Source of the DNA: Lunularia cruciata
Lineage: Eukaryota; Streptophyta; Marchantiopsida; Lunulariales; Lunulariaceae
Assembly (NCBI GenBank): GCA_948567375.1
Contig: OX419755.1
Coordinates: forward strand, 59,841,945 to 59,905,944
DNA: 64,000 bases
Direction: 5' to 3'
Positions 11,501 through 21,543 of this stretch are shown one piece after another (the first letter of the stretch is position 1; every line of letters starts with the position of its first letter). Made by a program: the position numbers and the translations under genes. The notes under the pieces are model-generated. The model was not told where the DNA came from. It ran no database searches and worked only from the letters and a program-made list of their open reading frames with translations.

Positions 11501-13374
11501 TTTCCAACAAGGCTTATGCATTGACCATCTACATGAAGAAGGGTGTAGATTACATGGTGATTTTGGAAGACAAGGAGGCTCTCAAAGCTTTTGAGGAGCT
11601 CAAGCAATCCCTTGTTGTAGCTCCAATTCTTGCTAAACCTGATTGGAGTAAGCCTTTCATCCTCTACACTGATGCTTCTAATGTAGCTATAGGATGCACT
11701 CTTAGTCAATTAGACCAAGATGGGCATGATCATCCAATAGCTTATGCTAGTAGGCAGATGGTTTCGGCAGAGAAGAACTACTCTGTCACAGAGAGAGAAG
11801 GGTTGGCAGTGATCTTTGGTCTCAAGAAGTTTAGACACTACTTGATTGGAGGGAAAGCCACAATTGTCACGGATCACAAGGCTTTGAAGTACATCTTCAA
11901 CAAACCTAATGTTGAAGGGAGACTAGCAAGGTGGATGATTCTCTTGTCTGAGTATGACTACACAATTGAGGATAGGCCAGGAAAGAAACATGCAAATGCT
12001 GATTTGTTATCTAGAGCCTATGATCATGATGGAGATGAGCCAGTAGATGATTCCTTCCCGGATGAGGAGCTCATGACAATCTCAGTCACTCAAGAGGTTC
12101 CAATGGAGTACAAGGAGATTGTGGATTTTGTGACAAGAGGTAACTATCCAGAAGGGATGCATGCTAGGGAGAGGAAGGCCCTTGCAGCAAGATCTAGACC
12201 TTACACAATGGTGGATGATATTCTTTTTCACCAAGGAGCAGATGGTCTACTTCGAAGAGCAGTGGGTAAGGAAGAGTCTATCCTACTCATAAAGGAGTTT
12301 CATGAAGGTTTAGTATGTGGAGGACACTTTGCAGGAAAGGTGACTGCTTTCAAGATTCTAGATGCAGGTTACCATTGGAGAGGGATTTTCAAGGATTGTC
12401 TTGATTATTGCAAAACTTGTCATGTTTGTCAAGCTTTTGCTAGAAAGTCTACATCCACTCCACCACTTAGATCAATTCCATTGCTAGGACCCTTTGAGAA
12501 GTGGGGAATTGATTTTGTAGGACCTCTCAATAGAACCCCAAGGAACAATCGGTACATTGTGGTAGTTACTGATTACCTTACCAAGTGGGTTGAGGCTAGA
12601 CCATTGAGGGACAAGAATGAAGATGAAGTGGGTAGATTTCTTTATGAACGCATTATCACTAGGTTTGGATGCCCTTTGGAGTTGGTTTCTGATAGAGGAG
12701 GAGAGTTTACAGGAAGCATTACTACAGCCATGCTACGACATTTCTCTATCACACATAGAGTAACTACATCCTATAAGCCAAATTCCAATGGCTTGGCAGA
12801 GAGAACCAATCAGACCTTGTGCATGATGTTGGCCAAAGATGCAGAAATGGAGGGGGCTAAACATCATTGGGACAAGAGGATTCATGCAGTTTTGTGGGAG
12901 TATAGGACAACCATGAAGACTTCCACTGGATATTCTCCATTCCAATTGGTGTATGGTATTGAGTCTACCTTACCTATTCACTTTGATCTTCCTACCTTCC
13001 AAAGCATTCATAGGAGATTGAAGAAAGCACAAGGAAGTGATGCAGAGAAGTCAAGGAAGGATCAACTCATGGAGTTGGAAGAGGCAAGAGCAGTTGCTAT
13101 GGTTCGAGTGGAGCAAGCCCAAAGGAAACAAAAGGAGAGCTATGACAAGAGGCAAGGCAAGAAGAAGGTGGAGCCTTTCAAAGAAGGTGATTGGGTAATG
13201 TTGTTTGATTCCATTCGATTCAAGAGAGTACAAAAGAAGTTTTTGCCTAAGTACTTTGGACCTTTCATAGTAGAGAAGGTGTGGGGAAATTACACTTATG
13301 ATCTCAAGGAGTTGGGAGGAAGACACTTTGATAGGATTAACCATGATAAGTTGAAGATGTACCATAGAAGGTAG
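8548..13374 (+). CDS. Gag-Pol polyprotein, 1608 aa, intact
   Basis: This is a single uninterrupted frame; an in-frame TGA at 8536-8538 places the start at 8548. Domains in order: retrotransposon Gag (about residues 1-190, with ALTWYESEY), zinc knuckle CFGCGGRGHIQRNC (282-295), aspartic protease with VDGGSAVNAM (Asp502) and LLLGRPWL, reverse transcriptase with FIDDF (Asp893/894), RNase H with YTDAS (Asp1042) and TDHKAL (Asp1109), an integrase HHCC zinc domain, and an integrase core with Asp1322, Asp1382 and Glu1418 (D,D35E). A GPF motif (FGPFIVEKV) lies near the C-terminus and no chromodomain follows. All catalytic residues I can place are present. Gag and Pol share one frame, so Gag excess must arise by another route such as processing. 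The protein probably forms virus-like particles, copies the RNA and integrates the cDNA. Confidence 0.95.
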   Translation: MGKLPVFFGKDGEDVEAFVRDFKRACIGNNERRKNEWASLLPDFFEDAALTWYESEYQKRERREGEEESWETLTSALIENFLPDESYERLMSEVTFLKQGDGEKVRVYMERVEKLESRFRIVFRKGGDDVETTMIGIGAMLTKNFVGGLRPQIRSKVRYEKPSSKVEAIKIAIRMEESLEGDESDLVVKEVVHPPQGYKYGGTSDTLVTRVAPQVVVAPILAPPPKDPLQTITEQLADLKINVVQLWEKREVDQNVGRGPRSYGNYPYRGGQPANNFNDRNCFGCGGRGHIQRNCPNSTYHGGRGYEGANRGKEGGSETQVAPNPNKGKGIASIDVVESKYEKGECSNSKGPNLELLAQEKKRARFAEDVHSSQGFTSSKDTPMSTRSTRTSTPSTTKTPRKKLGMEDFLISKQQWNYNVLEDVGSHKANITVGQLIALNPTLRKELRGGLSSTRSKKKKKAKVPISMGVVDAKPAPWEACEYASKIDVRVNGHNIKDALVDGGSAVNAMSERLMKKLGMIPSRASTFVVSMANKQQVRPVGVMDKVVVSVMGVQNLMTFQVLKDSSYDLLLGRPWLRAARTTDRWHKGYLRIGPSNHRVTVLVTNTTNTSHSDTPSSDYWESDSEGGASGVDTSMEEETSTEEDESESDSDVYPLCAMDFAPKPEVLKDPDKSPLTLEEVERRLSTLKYGPNVTKEEKVRFEEIFRKFIHVFAFSYKDLKEVTLEEHKIEVELHARPIRQKQRRISPPISLVVKEEIDKLKEAGFIFEVENSEWVSPIVIVKKKNGKLRVCVDYKKLNAVTKKDYYPLPFIDEILEEVAGHERYSFGDGYSGYNQIKIAPEHQQLTTFTTPWGTYAFKVMPFGLCNAPATFQRFMNKVFEPFIGKFVRDFIDDFCVYGSKEEHFEHLIKVLQRLDEANASLNPEKCIFGCEEGLLLGHIISKDGIAVDPEKVRKISDLPFPSSLTKLRQFLGMVGYYRRFIFSFSNKAYALTIYMKKGVDYMVILEDKEALKAFEELKQSLVVAPILAKPDWSKPFILYTDASNVAIGCTLSQLDQDGHDHPIAYASRQMVSAEKNYSVTEREGLAVIFGLKKFRHYLIGGKATIVTDHKALKYIFNKPNVEGRLARWMILLSEYDYTIEDRPGKKHANADLLSRAYDHDGDEPVDDSFPDEELMTISVTQEVPMEYKEIVDFVTRGNYPEGMHARERKALAARSRPYTMVDDILFHQGADGLLRRAVGKEESILLIKEFHEGLVCGGHFAGKVTAFKILDAGYHWRGIFKDCLDYCKTCHVCQAFARKSTSTPPLRSIPLLGPFEKWGIDFVGPLNRTPRNNRYIVVVTDYLTKWVEARPLRDKNEDEVGRFLYERIITRFGCPLELVSDRGGEFTGSITTAMLRHFSITHRVTTSYKPNSNGLAERTNQTLCMMLAKDAEMEGAKHHWDKRIHAVLWEYRTTMKTSTGYSPFQLVYGIESTLPIHFDLPTFQSIHRRLKKAQGSDAEKSRKDQLMELEEARAVAMVRVEQAQRKQKESYDKRQGKKKVEPFKEGDWVMLFDSIRFKRVQKKFLPKYFGPFIVEKVWGNYTYDLKELGGRHFDRINHDKLKMYHRR

Positions 13375-13410
13375 AGAGACCTTCACTTTGAGGACAAAGT
13401 GAAAACTTAG

Positions 13411-13422
13411 TCCGGGGGTAAA
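13411..13422 (+). promoter_or_regulatory. Polypurine tract of the young element
   Basis: TCCGGGGGTAAA lies directly against the 3' LTR start at 13423. A short G-rich purine run here is the expected plus-strand primer for reverse transcription. Confidence 0.7.
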
Positions 13423-14114
13423 TGTAACACCCATTTGTGCATGTGTGTGGTATTGTGATATTTAGCTTGGTATTACAAGTACTTAAGAGATATTATTTAT
13501 ATAGAGATAAAGGATGGTTCTATATTAGTCATGGTTAGCTAAAGTTAGTCATAGCTAAGATAGATGGGACCTTACTTTAGAGGAAGTAGAAAAGATGAGC
13601 ACCACTATTTTGGATTTTAGTGTGTTGACTTGGTATTATTCCTAGGTGTTTGGCTTTGGGGAAAGAGTTGAGAACTCTTGGGCCCGCAAGCCTTTTTGTT
13701 TTGGATTCTTCTTTAGTCCAAGGATAGCCCATGTGAAGGAATCCTTGCTTTAGTGGTTGGGTCAAGATAAGACCACATGCTTAGGGGAATATGCCCATGT
13801 GAATGGATATTCCTTTCTACTTTTTGACTTTACTTGACTTTTAGTCTAGTAACTTGAGTTACTACGGTAATTAGTAACTTTGGTACGTAACTATTTCACA
13901 AGTATATAAACAAGGAGTGAGGAGGTACTCAGCATCCTTTCATTTGCAACTATCTCTCTTTCATTGAGTTCTCTAGTGAGCAATGTCTTGAGTCTTGGAG
14001 TGTTAGCCTTGGAGGAGTATGATGGAGTTGGGGTTCCTTGCCTTCTTAGTCCATGGTGCGCTACCATAATAGCCATCAGAGGTTCATCCTGAGTGAGAGA
14101 CAGGCCGGCTCACA
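13423..14114 (+). repeat. 3' LTR of the young gypsy element
   Basis: 692 bp, TGTAACACCC to GGCTCACA. Same length as the 5' LTR and identical by eye except for one T/C difference. Confidence 0.95.
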
Positions 14115-14409
14115 GTCCAACTCGAAAATTCCTTCCTCTTATTGTTCCTCTGTCCAAACCCTTCAGTTCTCAAGAATTTCTCTCCCCTGCACTCTCAAGC
14201 ACTCCTGTCCAACTCAAAAATTCCTTCTCCTGATTGTTCCTCTATCCAAACCCTTCAGTTCTCAAGAATTTCTCTCCCCTGCACTCTCAAGCACTCCTGT
14301 CCAACTCAAAAATTCCTTCTCCTGATTGTTCCTCTGTCCAAACCCTTCAGTTCTCGAGAATTTCTCTCCCCTGCACTCTCAAGCACTCCTGTCCAACTCA
14401 AAAATTCCT
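14115..14409. repeat. Tandem array, 92-bp unit, right part
   Basis: This is the continuation of the 92-bp array on the far side of the young retrotransposon. It resumes with GTCCAACTC, the point at which the left part stopped, with GTCC duplicated as target site. Further units start at 14202, 14294 and 14386. The last one decays into other pyrimidine-rich sequence after about 14410. Confidence 0.92.
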
Positions 14410-14740
14410 TCTCCCGCTCCCCTGGCTTTCCAAAAACCCTTCTCCTCTCTTCTCCCAAAAATTTCTGCCACTTCTCTCGAAATCCTTTGCAAACCTTTTT
14501 CTCGAAATCTTTTGGCATTTTCTGAAAAACCCTCAGCCCTTCTCTGTCTCCTCACTTTCTCCTGAAACAAGGTAGCAAAACCACACCCCCAAGACATATT
14601 ATCATAAATCCGTGTTCCTTACAACTACTAGAAGAAAAAAAGAAAATCTATCACACCAAAAGCCTCAAGGGTACACGTGGGCTATTTTCCCGATGACAGC
14701 GGGAACAAACTTTATTTACTTGATTACCACAAAAGTGATA
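14410..14740. other. Transition between satellite and element A; no gene seen
   Basis: Decaying pyrimidine-rich sequence leads into about 130 bp of unique sequence. The segment CTACTAGAAGAAAAAAAG at 14627-14644 recalls CACTA transposon ends, but no partner end was found. Recognisable similarity to Gag of the minus-strand gypsy copy B starts at about 14741. Confidence 0.35.
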
Positions 14741-14776
14741 TTTTTTGGGTTGTCACAGAGGTCTTACTCCTCTGCC

Positions 14777-15546
14777 TCAAAACCAAATGTTGCACAATTT
14801 CATTGGTATTGGTTCACCAAAATGGTTTGTCTCGGCCCAATAGTTTTGCATCGGTGTTATCTCTTCACTTCCTCCAAGCGCCCCTACTATTCTTTGGGTG
14901 CAGGCATTGGCTTCAAAAATAGTACAAAGATTTTGCACCATTATCTCTTGGTGAATCCGCTCTTTTAATCCTCTCTTGAAATTGCCAAGAGCTTTGGCTG
15001 GACTCATATAGGTTATTTCAGCTTGTAGATCTGAAATGCATCCACATACTCTTGTATGCTATTCTTTTGCTTCAACACCCAAAGTCTAGCTCATGCCATT
15101 TGCACGGAATCCAAAAATTGGAAATTCTTGAGTGTCTCTTCTTGCATGGCTATCCAAGTGACCTCTCTTCCTTCTACCAACAATGATCATTCCAAGCGTC
15201 ATACCATGTGAGGGCCTTATCGGTCAAGTACCCACACACAAATACACATGCAGAATGATTAGTGATCTCTGTTATGAACAACCAAAGGTATTGATTCATT
15301 CTTGAAATCCAATTTTCCACTACTCCCATGGAGCACTATCCCTTGTAAGGCTTGATGTTGCATGTCTTCTTCATTTTTATTAACAATGTGGCTTGGTTGT
15401 TGATTGGAATTGGTGTCATTGGCATGCATAACTCTCCAAGTACTTTGATTGTTGGTGCTGGTTGTTGAGACGGCTCCCCTTCTTGCATTACTTGATCCTT
15501 CTTGATAGCATGTTGTCGTACTTTGCCTTTCTTTATCTAGGAACAC
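14777..15546 (-). pseudogene. Gag fragment of element A
   Basis: Minus-strand pieces include GYLTDKALTWYDAW around 15240-15190, a hallmark of plant retrotransposon Gag, then LGNFKRGLKERIHQEIM around 15000-14940. Copy B carries the matching GYLTDKALTWYDAW at 22140-22100. Stops and frame changes separate the pieces. No zinc knuckle is seen before the copy ends. Confidence 0.65.
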
Positions 15547-17700
15547 ACAGGGTGCCTAGCTATGGAGCCTATAGATCAAAGGTTGTAGATTAACCTATTC
15601 CTACTAGTTTGAGCATGTGTAGAGCCCAACCAATAAAACCTTCCGCTTTAGGTTTTGGTATTCTTGCTATTGGGTAAGCTGGTAATGGGTAACCTAACCT
15701 GTCATCATAACACAAACTCCTGGTCTACTGGTTACCATTTCCAACATAACCAAGCAGAAATACACATCAATCCTAGAAGAAAAGAACCTAAGCGCAATGC
15801 CCGTACACCAATCAAAACCAACTGGGCATACAACCAGGCATGCAAGCATGGAGAGGATCCAACCACAAGCAGTCAACAACAACTCTCTATGCTTTTGGTG
15901 GAAATCAACTTTAGAGCTCCCTACCCCCTCCTCAAGTTGATTTTGATCTATACTCTAGCTCCCTTAATTATGCACTTCAGATCTCAACCAATTCCTAATC
16001 CAAGTGTAGAACTTCTATCTCTATTGTTGGAGATAATCCTATGAAACTCAGATGGTGTAACTTTCTTTGTGTAGCTTGAATCCAAGTGTTCTAGGATTCA
16101 ATCAAAATCTTGTGAGGTAAAATTTCCAATGACATGAAATATGCTTAAATTTGACTAGTACAGCTCTCTTGACAAGCTCCCAAACTTGGCCAATTGCTTG
16201 TAAGGTTTTACCCTAATTTTGAAATCCCTATTTTAGGGTTTTCTCTTGGTTCTTGGCAATTTTTCCCCAAATTTCTGATTTAAAAGTACACTTGATCCTC
16301 ACAAAAAATCTGGCAACCTAAAACCCTCAATCATAGTCACAATGAAGGAGAATTCACATCCAATCAAGATAGAAGATGAAATTGCTCTACCAAGCTTATG
16401 ACAATATTTGTAGCAAAGATTCTTGCATCAATTCTCACTCTTTATGGACCCAAAGTCAACCAAACTTTTCACAGTAGTTGGTTGTGCTCTTGTCTAACCC
16501 TTTGCAAATTTTAATACCCTAATCCCACCTCATACCCTAGATATGGATCAATTCTTGGGCTAACTTGTGAGCTCTAAAACCCAAGTATGCTTGATCCAAG
16601 ACCCTGAATTGTCTATTTGAAGAATTTACATGAAATCTTGGCAAAAAGCTGCAAACCTAACCACCAACAAGACTGGAGATTTTGACAAGGTGATTCAAAC
16701 CACAAATTTAGGAGTGACCAAATCTTCAAACCTGATCAAAATGTAATCTCCAACTCCTCACATTCCAAAACTCCAACTTCAATTGGCCAGATCAGATTTG
16801 AGAGAGATCAAAATCAAAAATTTCTTGAGCTTCTCTTTACAAGCACTATGTCAGATCACCAACCCAATTAATAGATCATGAAGATGTCTCATGGAGCTCT
16901 CTAAATGATCTATTTTGTGCTCCTAAGTATGAATTTTACCCTCCTTGAGGCAATTGATCATATCTCCTAGAAAATTGACTCAAATCACTCAATTATAGCC
17001 TCCAAATTTTACCTTAACTTCTCCTCTCTCCAACCATGCTTCTTTTTCCTCAAATACCTTCCCCAAACCAATCTCTTGCAATTTTGTCTTTTAGCTCTTC
17101 ACCTTTTCACAATTGGACCTCACAACTCCACCTTGAAGCTCATGAGAAAAAATTCAGGCATTTCCCAACAATAGGAGCACATATATTGTTAAGTCACAAA
17201 TTTGCTTGTAAGTAAGCATTGGAAGGACAACAAGATCTGGGTTTTCCATCATCGACTTCGTGAATAGCACCTGGAAACGTCTCACCATCCAATCTCGTAA
17301 ACCGTCACGGTGTAGAATCTGAAGCCTGATGAGAAAAGGATTTAGGAGTGGCAGATCGGGAACATGGGACATCTCATGCTCAAATGTGGCTTCAAATGCT
17401 CTACTACAACTCCACCACTCGCGCTTTGCTACAACTCTCACTCCCAATGTCCTCCTCGCTCTTGAGACTCCTCAACTCAAACACACCTCCTCTCTCTACT
17501 TGCTCTCCTCTATATTCATTAGAGCTCTCAAACATGATAAGATCATAACCCATATGGCCAATCACATATATGTACATAGGTTGCTCACATGGCAACATCT
17601 CATCCATCGGATCTATCATACAACCTACTCCACTAATGTGGGGATAAACTATGATAAGTTACTCTTTTATAGGCTATGCAAACCACAACATGACATAGTT
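15545..17700. other. Unclassified 2.1-kb insertion inside element A Gag
   Basis: Copy B runs continuously from the equivalent of 15538 to the equivalent of 17705, so this block was inserted in A (or lost from B). It has no convincing ORF, no recognised LTR and no obvious terminal repeats. The right half (about 16100-17150) is A-rich noncoding sequence. The edges share only loosely similar words (ACTTTGCC, TCTTGATT), so no target duplication can be called. Confidence 0.45.
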
Positions 17701-17833
17701 CTTGATTTTTCAATTCCTCCATGGTCATCTTGATTTTTCAAAACTTGTTCAACATCCCTTGCATTCCTTGCATCAACTCCTACAATTTTGGATCTGTGAT
17801 TCCTACACACGATTGATGTTCACTTGCTACTTC

Positions 17834-18043
17834 CTACTTCAATAGAGGGTTAGAATGATCACTCAAAAGTGTGCAAAAACTATGGGGAACTACCATTGGG
17901 ACCTTAGAGGCAATCACTTGTTGATAATATTCCTCACCAAAATTGCAAACTAAAAAATCCCTAAACATCACTTTTGGTCTAACTACATAACAAATTTCTA
18001 CTTGCATGTTGAAAGGGTGAGGATTTGGTACATTCAGATCCAT
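17834..18043 (-). pseudogene. Gag N-terminal fragment of element A
   Basis: The open minus-strand fragment begins MDLNVPNPHPFNMQVEICYV and continues with a segment ending in SNPLL. A diverged counterpart occurs in copy B at about 22770-22560. It is the amino-terminal part of Gag, placed soon after the primer site. The reading frame does not continue to the remaining Gag because of stops and the 2.1-kb interruption. Confidence 0.5.
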
Positions 18044-18399
18044 AACATCATAATAGAATGTAGATTATCAAATCCTACTCTTTGTTGTATACCACCATAG
18101 GTAGAATCACCAAGTTTGGTGAATTCATCACTCTATCTATCCATGAATTATGCTCCAAAGTGATAAACTAGCAATCCTCATTTGCTCACACTGCATGTAC
18201 ATAATCTTGATGTGGAATGGATTCAAGAATGGGAAGCTAGGTGCAAGAAATTTTCCTCCCAATGCATCCATCCCATCCGCTCTCTAAAGCCCTTCTCGAG
18301 TCTAGCAATTGCACTATGTTCTTCTCCACCTCAAATTACTTACTTTCAGTAGCCCGTGTTCTTCCAAGAGGGGCAATCCACTCTCTTGGATTAAAATAC

Positions 18400-18413
18400 T
18401 TGCTTTGATACCA
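18400..18413 (-). promoter_or_regulatory. Primer-binding site, tRNA-iMet-like
   Basis: The minus strand reads TGGTATCAAAGCAA, one change from the usual TGGTATCAGAGC complement of initiator tRNA-Met in its first twelve bases. It lies immediately downstream of the LTR. Confidence 0.65.
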
Positions 18414-19157
18414 TTTCAATACTCCAAGGACAAGAGAACTCTTCCAAGGAGAAAATACAGATTTCACACTTAATCCTCCGGTGCCCCAAAAGAGCACCTT
18501 CTCTTTATTATATAGCCAAGGAAGATCTCCTCCAAGGAAGCTCCACCATAGAATTAGGTACATGGATAGGTGACTTGTCAGCAAGCTCCACCCATAGATT
18601 ACTTGCTTGGTTGGGTGACAAGTCGGTCTTGGTCCCATCTGGTTGGTCAAACACGCTTTGACCAAAGGGAATCTTTTAGGGAATCTTCTGGTAGGAATCT
18701 CAAAATCACATGGTGAGGTACCATTGGAAAGCTCTCAATGAGACAAACCAAGGGAAAGGAAAGGCCAACCTTCCCTTTGTTGGGGGTGGAACTCACACAA
18801 TTTTGAGGCCTAATTCATTCATTTAGGCCTTTAAAATTGCCTCTAAAGTTAAGGCCTATTTTGGCTTCTACTCTATTAGTAGAAGTGCTCTTTTGGTGAT
18901 ACCTCTATCTGATCTAAATTCTTCATCATGTGTAACATCCTTCTACATGTTACCACTCCAGGTTTCACCTCTAGATCATATGCCTAGCTATTGATTCTAA
19001 AGCTTCCAAGCATGTTCTGATTTTTGGCCTATTAGTAGAAGTACTCTTTTGGTGATACATCTAGCTTATCTACTAAATTCATCATGTATAACATCTTTCC
19101 AGATGTTACCAAACCAAATTTCATCTCTAGATCATCTATCTAGCCATTGGTATTACA
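18414..19157 (-). repeat. 5' LTR of element A
   Basis: On the minus strand it starts TGTAATACC at 19157 and ends just before the primer site. About 744 bp. It contains an internal duplication of roughly 150 bp (18860-19010 resembles 19010-19157), which is also present in the LTR at 38705-39458. The start is well defined; the other end lacks a clear CA. Confidence 0.7.
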
Positions 19158-19489
19158 CCTATGGGAGTTTGATTAGAAGCTTTATTTTGTTGACAAAGTA
19201 GGCAACTTTAAATGTACTCCATCACATCGATGCTCACATAGGCCAATAGTAATTGCATTTGGTTGCATCCAAGGTCTTGTCCACTCCAATGTGACCTACA
19301 ATGGTAGAATCATGACTTTTTACTAGGATAGTGGTTCTTATGGTTGTGTCATCCGGGATCTATAACCTACGATCACAAAAAGTGAATCCTTGGGTATTGG
19401 TGATGCCTTTGGATGATTGAGCTCCTACAAACAATGGAGCTCAATCATCAAGCAAGCAACAAGCAACCTTGGCTAGAATTGAAGATTCA

Positions 19490-19993
19490 TCTTGACATCT
19501 ACCACCAAATTGTTTGTCATAGGCATTTGAATGAATGCATCTGCAAGTTTCTTCTTGCTTTCCATATATTGAACCTCCACTTTTCTCACTCGACCCACCA
19601 AATTTTTCAATGAGATAGATCTTTTTGTGTCTTGAGGTAGACTAGAGGTTTGTGATTGGTTTCCACCACAAATGCCTTCTCACCAAGATAGTGTTTCTAA
19701 TGCTTGGTTGTAAGGACAATGGCCAACTCTTCTTGTTTGGTGGTGTGGTAGTTGCATTCTAATGGTAACAACTTCCAAGAGAAATATACAACAAGGTGCT
19801 ATCCATCATGCCACTCTTGTTGTATGACTGCTCCTATTGCTACGTGTGATGCATCTATAGCCAACTTGATTGGATGTTTTGGGTCATACCATTTCAAGAT
19901 TGTTGCGTGTAGTAATGCAACTTTCAATTCTTGAAAGGCAAATTCTTGTGTGGTTCTCCACATCCACTTATTATCCTTTCCAAGTAGTGTCAT
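19490..19993 (-). pseudogene. Element B RNase H region
   Basis: It contains LAIDASHVAIGAVIQQ (Asp of the RNase H active site) near 19860 and HKPLVYLKTQK near 19640. Both fit the gypsy RNase H domain. The frame is interrupted. Confidence 0.65.
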
Positions 19994-20417
19994 TAAAGGC
20001 TATGCAACCTTAGAGAGGTCCTTGACAAATCAATGATACCTAGTCAATCCCAAGAAACTCTTGAGTTGAGTCTGACCTTTTGGAGCACTCTCTTTTTGAA
20101 TGACCTCTATTTTATTTGTAAACAATTTGATACCATTTTCACTTACTCTATGCCCCAAGTACTCTTCTTCAAACTTGCCAACTCATACTTTCAGATTTTG
20201 ATGTATAATTATTTTTATAATAGAATCTAGAAGACTTCTTGTAGATGTTGCTTGTGTTCCATCATTGTCTTACTATAGACAAGGATATCATCTAGGAAAT
20301 GATAACAAATTTATCCAAGTATGCATGAAATATATCATTCATTAAACTCATGAAAGTGGCTGGTGCGTTGGTGAGGCCAAACAGCATCACCATGTACTCA
20401 AAGTGACCATACCTCAT

Positions 20418-20765
20418 TCAAAAGGCCATTTTGTGAATATCTTCTTCTATAATCCGGATCTGGTTGTACTTGCTTTGCAAATCAAGTTTGGTGAAGAGTG
20501 TTGCACTATTGAGTTGATTGAACTGGTCATCCATGCAAGATAAGGGGTATTTTTTCTTCACTATTTGTTGATTTAGACCTTGATAGTGAATGCATATGCG
20601 CATTGTACCATCATTTTTCTTCACAATCAAGACACAAGCTCCATATGGTGATATGTTGGGTTGGATAGACCCTTTTTGCAGCATATCCTCAATTTGAGCT
20701 TGAAATTCCTCCAACTCATGAGGTGATAGATGATATGAGCTCTTACAAAGAGGTGTCTTCTCCAA
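20418..20765 (-). pseudogene. Element B reverse transcriptase fragment
   Basis: The fragment shows YHLSPHELEEFQAQIEDMLQ, GACVLIVKKNDGTMRICIHY and LDLQSKYNQIRI. These are the fingers and palm start of a gypsy RT. The palm region with the catalytic YxDD lies further left (20410-20270) and is broken by stops. Confidence 0.75.
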
Positions 20766-21216
20766 AATTATCTCACTCTTATGGTTTACTCTCCTTTTTG
20801 GTGGTAATCTTGAGAAGAGGTCATTTAAGAAGACATCTTAAAACTCATTGACCCACATCTTTCAATTTGTTAGGAACTTGTCTATCAAGATATGCACTTT
20901 CAACTTCTCTTATTAAACCTATGAAACATCTATCTATCTATCTTATAGATAGTTGTTGTTCTTATGACATAGAGAGGTAATTCTTGCTTGTATGCTCTAT
21001 CTTTAACCCCAATGATTTTCCATTGGCAAGTTCTCACTACTTTCTTACTCTAATTGACTGTGGGATTGTAGTGCTCCATCTATGGTATACCAAAGATTGC
21101 ATCATAACAAGCTAATTGTAATACTTACCACTCAATTGCTTCTTGATACTCTCCTATAGAGAGTGCTACCTTTTTAGGTAAGGACTCAATACTCTCTATC
21201 TGCCCATTAGGTAATT

Positions 21217-21543
21217 CTACTTCTTCATTCTCATCCTTTCTACATCCATCCCCAACCTTATTGCAACAAAGCAAGACAAGAAATTCTCTATTGCTCCATG
21301 GTCTATCAATATTCTCACTTGATTACCTTCAAGGACTCCATTTACAATAATCAATTGTGAGTTTGTCTTCCTCAATCTTTGTGCACTTGTTTTCTTCCTT
21401 TCCTCACTTCTTTGCTTCTCCATTGAGCCGATAACACCACAAGGTGCATTTATTGGTGATCTTTGTTTTCCAATGTGATTTCCGCATCCTTCTCTTGAAT
21501 TTGTCTCTCCATGTTGTTCAAAGATTGCTTGTATAGAGGCCAA
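21217..21543 (-). pseudogene. Element B protease fragment
   Basis: The fragment contains ILIDHGAIENFLS followed by LGMDVERM. The spacing matches the retropepsin active-site region (usual D-S/T-G-A followed by x-x-N-F), but the residue after Asp is His instead of Ser or Thr. A low-complexity linker precedes it. Inactive by inference. Confidence 0.65.

Larger units (their letters stand above)
6262..14114 (+). mobile_element. Young, structurally complete Ty3/gypsy LTR retrotransposon
   Basis: The element has 692-bp LTRs, a primer-binding site four bases after the 5' LTR, a 1.6-kb leader, one intact Gag-Pol frame (8548-13374) and a purine-rich tract just before the 3' LTR. It interrupts a 92-bp satellite unit. 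GTCC is present on both sides, giving a 4-bp target-site duplication. By eye the LTRs differ at one position (T at 6730, C at 13891), which suggests a very recent insertion. The integrase has no chromodomain after it and the primer site resembles the complement of tRNA-Asp. Both features fit the non-chromovirus (Athila/Tat-like) side of plant gypsy elements; this placement is inference. A 667-bp solo LTR of the same family lies at 31144-31810. Confidence 0.96.
14741..19157 (-). mobile_element. Element A: truncated, interrupted gypsy copy (family B)
   Basis: A minus-strand copy has its 5' LTR at 18414-19157, a tRNA-iMet-like primer site at 18400-18413 and decayed Gag further left. It is recognised by side-by-side similarity to copy B (for example 17760-18060 against 22480-22770, and 14760-15000 against 21700-21960). 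The copy stops in Gag near 14741, so the protease and polymerase are gone. Between about 15545 and 17700 it is interrupted by unrelated sequence that copy B lacks. Its LTR begins exactly where copy B's integrase zinc domain is cut off (19158). Confidence 0.7.

Noticed and set aside
14627-14720. Possible CACTA transposon end (CTACTAGAAGAAAAAAAG followed by GGGCTATTTTCCCG)
   Set aside because: Resembles plant CACTA ends, but only about 90 bp are present, the leading CACTA is not exact, and no partner end or transposase was found.
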